31,805 nt of DNA, from positions 1 through 31,805 of IMG/VR virus record IMGVR_UViG_3300031963_000607, one strand, 5' to 3'. Source of the stretch: a virus. Below the pieces are notes generated by a model that was given only the letters and a program-made list of their open reading frames with translations, had not been told where the DNA came from and ran no database searches. This document shows positions 29,731 through 31,805 of this stretch, one piece after another (the first letter of the stretch is position 1; the number at the start of each line of letters is the position of its first letter). The translations under genes and the position numbers were made by a program.

Positions 29731-30210
29731 TTACGACAAATATAGCCTCTGCTCATCTTTACGGCGTTTGACAAGACCGGGCAATACACGCCCAGCCGCC
29801 TTCGTCCATTTCATAAACTCTTCAGCCGCTTCTTCAAAGTCACCCCGGTTGGTCTTCATCCGCAACCCAGAGCGTTGCAGATTTCCAAGGCCCACGTTGA
29901 AACTGAAGGAAACCAAAGCATCGAAAATCCCTTGATGACCAAGAGCAGCAGGGCAAAGTCGGGCCACGCCGCGCTCAAACCGGCCAAGGTCTTGAGCAAG
30001 GATAGCGTCCACCTCTCCCATCGTGAGGGTGCGATCCCAGCCTGCGGGTACCGGTAGACTCTTGCGCTCCTCATACTTCACCGCCAAGTGAGCAGGATCT
30101 ATTACGTGACCCACCCCCACGCTCCAGATTAACGCCGGACATTGGTACGGACGGGTTCGGACACCCTCGTGATGACAAATCATGCGTATCGCTTTTTCAG
30201 ACACTCGCAT
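29731..30210 (-). CDS. GH24 phage lysozyme (endolysin), 159 aa
   Basis: The start is set at the ATG 30210 because the longer frame begins with TTG inside the homing endonuclease. HHEGVRTRPYQCPALIWSVG gives E15, C24 and S30 at the 9- and 6-residue spacing of the E-D/C-T catalytic triad of T4/P1-type lysozymes, followed by VGVGHVI. FDALVSFSFNVGLGNLQRSG and LPGLVKRRKDEQRLYL are the typical later family segments. The protein lacks a signal peptide, so it should depend on the holin. It cleaves peptidoglycan at the end of infection. The Cys and Ser in place of Asp and Thr are variants known in P1-like enzymes for Cys, rarer for Ser. Confidence 0.85.
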   Translation of the reverse strand: MRVSEKAIRMICHHEGVRTRPYQCPALIWSVGVGHVIDPAHLAVKYEERKSLPVPAGWDRTLTMGEVDAILAQDLGRFERGVARLCPAALGHQGIFDALVSFSFNVGLGNLQRSGLRMKTNRGDFEEAAEEFMKWTKAAGRVLPGLVKRRKDEQRLYLS

Positions 30211-30715
30211 GCTTGCACCCGTCAAAGTGCCATCGTTTCATTCCATTGCATCGTCCTTGCTTGCCACAATGAGGGCAAACCAAAACAGGCATGTTTTGTG
30301 CCGCTGCCGACAAGCGAGATTTATGTTCTTCCGAAAATACAATTTTTTTACCAAACATCGGATTTTTGCTACCAAGTTTGGCAATAGATATGTTTTTACG
30401 GTAAGCCTCTGGTCTTTCCTTGCCTTTTGGGTTTGGAGGAATGCCGCCGCCAACGCAAGTATTCCACCCCATGTTTTCAAATGGGCGAAGCATTTTTTCT
30501 AAAAACCGCGCAAGATCTTCATCAAGATCCGACGCAATAACATCAATACACATCTCGTCGCCATATTTTTTAATAGCATTTGATAAATGATCGCGGCGAG
30601 TCTTTGCAGCATTTTTGTGTTGGTAAAACCTAACAGCAGGGTTTACGCTGATTCCAACGTACCCTTCATCAAGCGCAAGGCTTGATTGTTTTCTGATGTG
30701 GTATACCGATGTCAC
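30197..30715 (-). CDS. GIY-YIG homing endonuclease with NUMOD3 motifs and zinc finger, 172 aa
   Basis: The GTG at 30715 is the best start because it overlaps the holin stop (GTGA) and starts just before VYHI (4-7), the GIY strand; YVGISVNPAVRFYQHK (19-34) is the YIG strand with R29, and FLEKML contains the catalytic-type E73. GWNTCVGGG follows at 83-91. Residues about 93-124 are NUMOD3-like DNA-binding segments (GSKNPMFGKK). The C-terminus has VCPHCGKQGRCNGMKRWHFD, a zinc motif common to phage homing endonucleases. It is a free-standing mobile gene that inserts by copying itself into cleaved phage DNA. Both ends overlap the neighbouring lysis genes. Confidence 0.88.
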   Translation of the reverse strand: MTSVYHIRKQSSLALDEGYVGISVNPAVRFYQHKNAAKTRRDHLSNAIKKYGDEMCIDVIASDLDEDLARFLEKMLRPFENMGWNTCVGGGIPPNPKGKERPEAYRKNISIAKLGSKNPMFGKKIVFSEEHKSRLSAAAQNMPVLVCPHCGKQGRCNGMKRWHFDGCKHASV

Positions 30716-31197
30716 TTCTTGCCAAAAGCCTGCGTACCAAACCAAAACGCAATAATGCTGCTTAGGATCAGCATTTCGTCATCCGAAAACACTTCGGCCA
30801 TTGCAGCCGCAAACGGCACCCCTTGATGCCATGCGTACCACACCCCGGCAATGTTCAGCGCGACCAACTCCAGCACGAAAATGTACGTCACAACAGGACG
30901 GACGCTGGCACGCAGGTTAATCATCCACTGACTGGCGCCCTTGCCGATCTCAATGTCATGGTTGTACAGGGCTTGGCGTTCCTCAGCAGCCGTCTGCGTC
31001 TGGATTTGCTCCAATTTGATTTCCTCAACCCGTGCCTGCGCGATAAACCCACGCTCTGCCAATGCTAACTCGCGCTCTTTCTGGGCTGCGACAAGAGCCA
31101 ATTCGTGCTTTTTGTCCTGCCGGTCTTGGAAAATTTGCAGAATCTTGGGTAGTCCACCCGCAAGGAACGACAGGAAAGTGCTAATCATGGTCATCAT
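30712..31197 (-). CDS. three-TM holin-like protein, 161 aa
   Basis: Hydrophobic segments lie at about residues 5-22, 100-122 and 140-158, with a charged, coiled-coil middle (residues about 25-85; RQDKKHELALVAAQKERELA). RASVRPVVTYIFVLELVALN is typical of the holin_3TM group found in gene transfer agents and many phages. It probably permeabilises the inner membrane to release the lysozyme, which has no signal peptide. Starts at 31197, 31194 or 31188 are possible; 31197 fits the 4-nt overlap with the upstream gene. The homing endonuclease interrupts the holin-lysozyme pair. Confidence 0.75.
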   Translation of the reverse strand: MMTMISTFLSFLAGGLPKILQIFQDRQDKKHELALVAAQKERELALAERGFIAQARVEEIKLEQIQTQTAAEERQALYNHDIEIGKGASQWMINLRASVRPVVTYIFVLELVALNIAGVWYAWHQGVPFAAAMAEVFSDDEMLILSSIIAFWFGTQAFGKK

Positions 31198-31451
31198 TTG
31201 TTGCGCTCCTCCATCAGTTTGACGCGCACTTGCAAGTCATGGATGTCCTCCATGATGTCGTCTTTAAGTTCCTGACGACGGGACGCGCTTAATGGGCTGT
31301 CGGTGGGTACACCTTCAGCCGTAATCAACGCGGGCATCTTGCTCTCAACCGACATCAGACGATTGTTGAACGATGCGATTTCCGCAAGCAACCAGCCGAC
31401 AGCGGCCAGTAGCACCGGGAACAACATATCCACAATCTTCTGCATATTCAC
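31194..31451 (-). CDS. small single-TM protein of the lysis region, 85 aa
   Basis: IVDMLFPVLLAAVGWLLAEI near the N-terminus is one membrane helix, followed by a polar hinge (SVESKMPALITAEGVPTDSP) and a charged helix (ELKDDIMEDIHDLQVRVKL). Its ATG overlaps the upstream stop and its stop overlaps the holin start. Small proteins of this form accompany holins in many phages, as antiholins, spanin-like factors or membrane-anchored helpers. No lipobox or signal-peptidase site is seen, so classical spanin is unlikely. Confidence 0.6.
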   Translation of the reverse strand: MNMQKIVDMLFPVLLAAVGWLLAEIASFNNRLMSVESKMPALITAEGVPTDSPLSASRRQELKDDIMEDIHDLQVRVKLMEERNK

Positions 31452-31642
31452 TTCTGCAATGCCTCCACCAGCATCATTGCCATCGAACCCAACGCGCCGA
31501 CCAGCACCAGAATGACCGTGCCTCCGACTGAGATCACGAGTCTCTCCAGACGCTTTAAACGCGCATGGATCGCTTCGTACCGTACCGCACAGACATCAAT
31601 GTGGCTGGTTACGGTCACTTCCAGTTCTTGCACGGTGGTCAT
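31448..31642 (-). CDS. small tail-anchored membrane protein of the lysis region, 64 aa
   Basis: The first 35 residues form a charged helix (VQELEVTVTSHIDVCAVRYE, then IHARLKRLERL). The remainder (VISVGGTVILVLVGALGSMA) is one C-terminal membrane helix. This coiled coil plus C-terminal helix layout resembles haemolysin XhlA-type small proteins, which assist holins. The assignment is by layout only. The start is set by a 4-nt overlap with the upstream gene stop. Confidence 0.55.
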   Translation of the reverse strand: MTTVQELEVTVTSHIDVCAVRYEAIHARLKRLERLVISVGGTVILVLVGALGSMAMMLVEALQK

Positions 31643-31791
31643 TGCTTTACTTCATCCGGCTTTGGCACCTGCGGCTCGGCCTGCTCCTTGATCTTGACGA
31701 TGAGCGGCCACGCCCCCGTCTTGCTCGGCAAGTCGCCTAGCACTTGCAGGATTGCGTTCACTTCTTCAATGGACAGTTCTAGTTTAATCAC
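31639..31791 (-). CDS. small conserved phage protein, about 50 aa
   Basis: The frame is open from the window edge and contains IKLELSIEEVNAILQVLGDL, then PSKTGAWPLIVKIKEQAEPQ, a pattern recurring in short conserved hypothetical proteins near the lysis or structural genes of aquatic phages. The GTG at 31791 gives a 50-residue product starting exactly at the conserved strand; a longer reading beyond the window cannot be excluded. Its stop overlaps the next ATG (ATGA). The helix-strand-helix design with no catalytic residue suggests a small adaptor; the function is unknown. Confidence 0.55.
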   Translation of the reverse strand: MIKLELSIEEVNAILQVLGDLPSKTGAWPLIVKIKEQAEPQVPKPDEVKQ

Positions 31792-31805
31792 GGCGTCACC
31801 CACGG

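Noticed and set aside
30197-30715. A group I intron carrying the endonuclease
   Set aside because: Neither flanking gene is split and no intron core could be seen; a free-standing insert is simpler.

Overview
The window is part of the genome of a tailed bacteriophage, most likely a short-tailed (podovirus-type) phage of a Gram-negative, probably aquatic, bacterium. The evidence is a P22 gp4-like tail adaptor, a stabilisation-type tail protein, a tail-fibre-like protein, three very large low-complexity virion (ejection-type) proteins, a holin/GH24 lysozyme lysis set, a primase-polymerase/helicase, RusA, a DUF669 protein and many tiny genes with 4-nt ATGA/GTGA overlaps. Terminase, portal, major capsid protein, integrase and a conventional DNA polymerase are not in the window, so both ends are cut inside a larger genome. 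The host assignment is an inference; no tRNA, CRISPR array or integration site was seen.

Layout. (1) 1-8350, plus strand: a tightly packed accessory/early region. It holds small zinc-ribbon, coiled-coil and membrane proteins, a short C5-cytosine-methyltransferase-like protein, and a carbohydrate-modification cassette: two SAM methyltransferases, of which the one at 4280 resembles sugar O-methyltransferases, two GT-A-type glycosyltransferases and a TPR-glycosyltransferase. It ends with a DUF3310 gene and a strong intrinsic terminator at 8395-8421. (2) 8420-11386, minus strand: primase-polymerase/PriCT/ATPase, RusA resolvase and a double-HTH regulator. (3) 11498-16262, plus strand, divergent from (2): a DUF7173-like protein, an AAA_24 (Sak4-like) ATPase, a DUF669 SSB-like protein, a Cas4/RecB-like exonuclease, an SF2 helicase and a DUF6511-like protein. 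This is a replication/recombination module. (4) 31805 down to 16198, minus strand: small lysis-region genes, 3-TM holin, GIY-YIG homing endonuclease, lysozyme, tail adaptor, tail fibre, stabilisation protein, three large internal virion proteins, then a metallophosphoesterase and small zinc proteins.

How the parts work together. Plus-strand modules (1) and (3) look like early/middle genes (host takeover, glycan or nucleic-acid modification, replication, recombination). The leftward module (4) is the late region (lysis and virion). The divergent 11387-11497 region, with an operator-like dyad over a candidate promoter of the HTH gene, is the best candidate for a regulatory node.

The most unusual signals are: a long hairpin leader in front of the exonuclease gene whose right arm can alternatively pair with the ribosome binding site; the glycosyl/methyl-transferase cassette; two places where recognisable genes overlap extensively in different frames (7993-8350 and 15918-16054); a homing endonuclease wedged between holin and lysozyme; and silk-like Gly/Ala, heptad and exact 180-bp repeats in the virion proteins.
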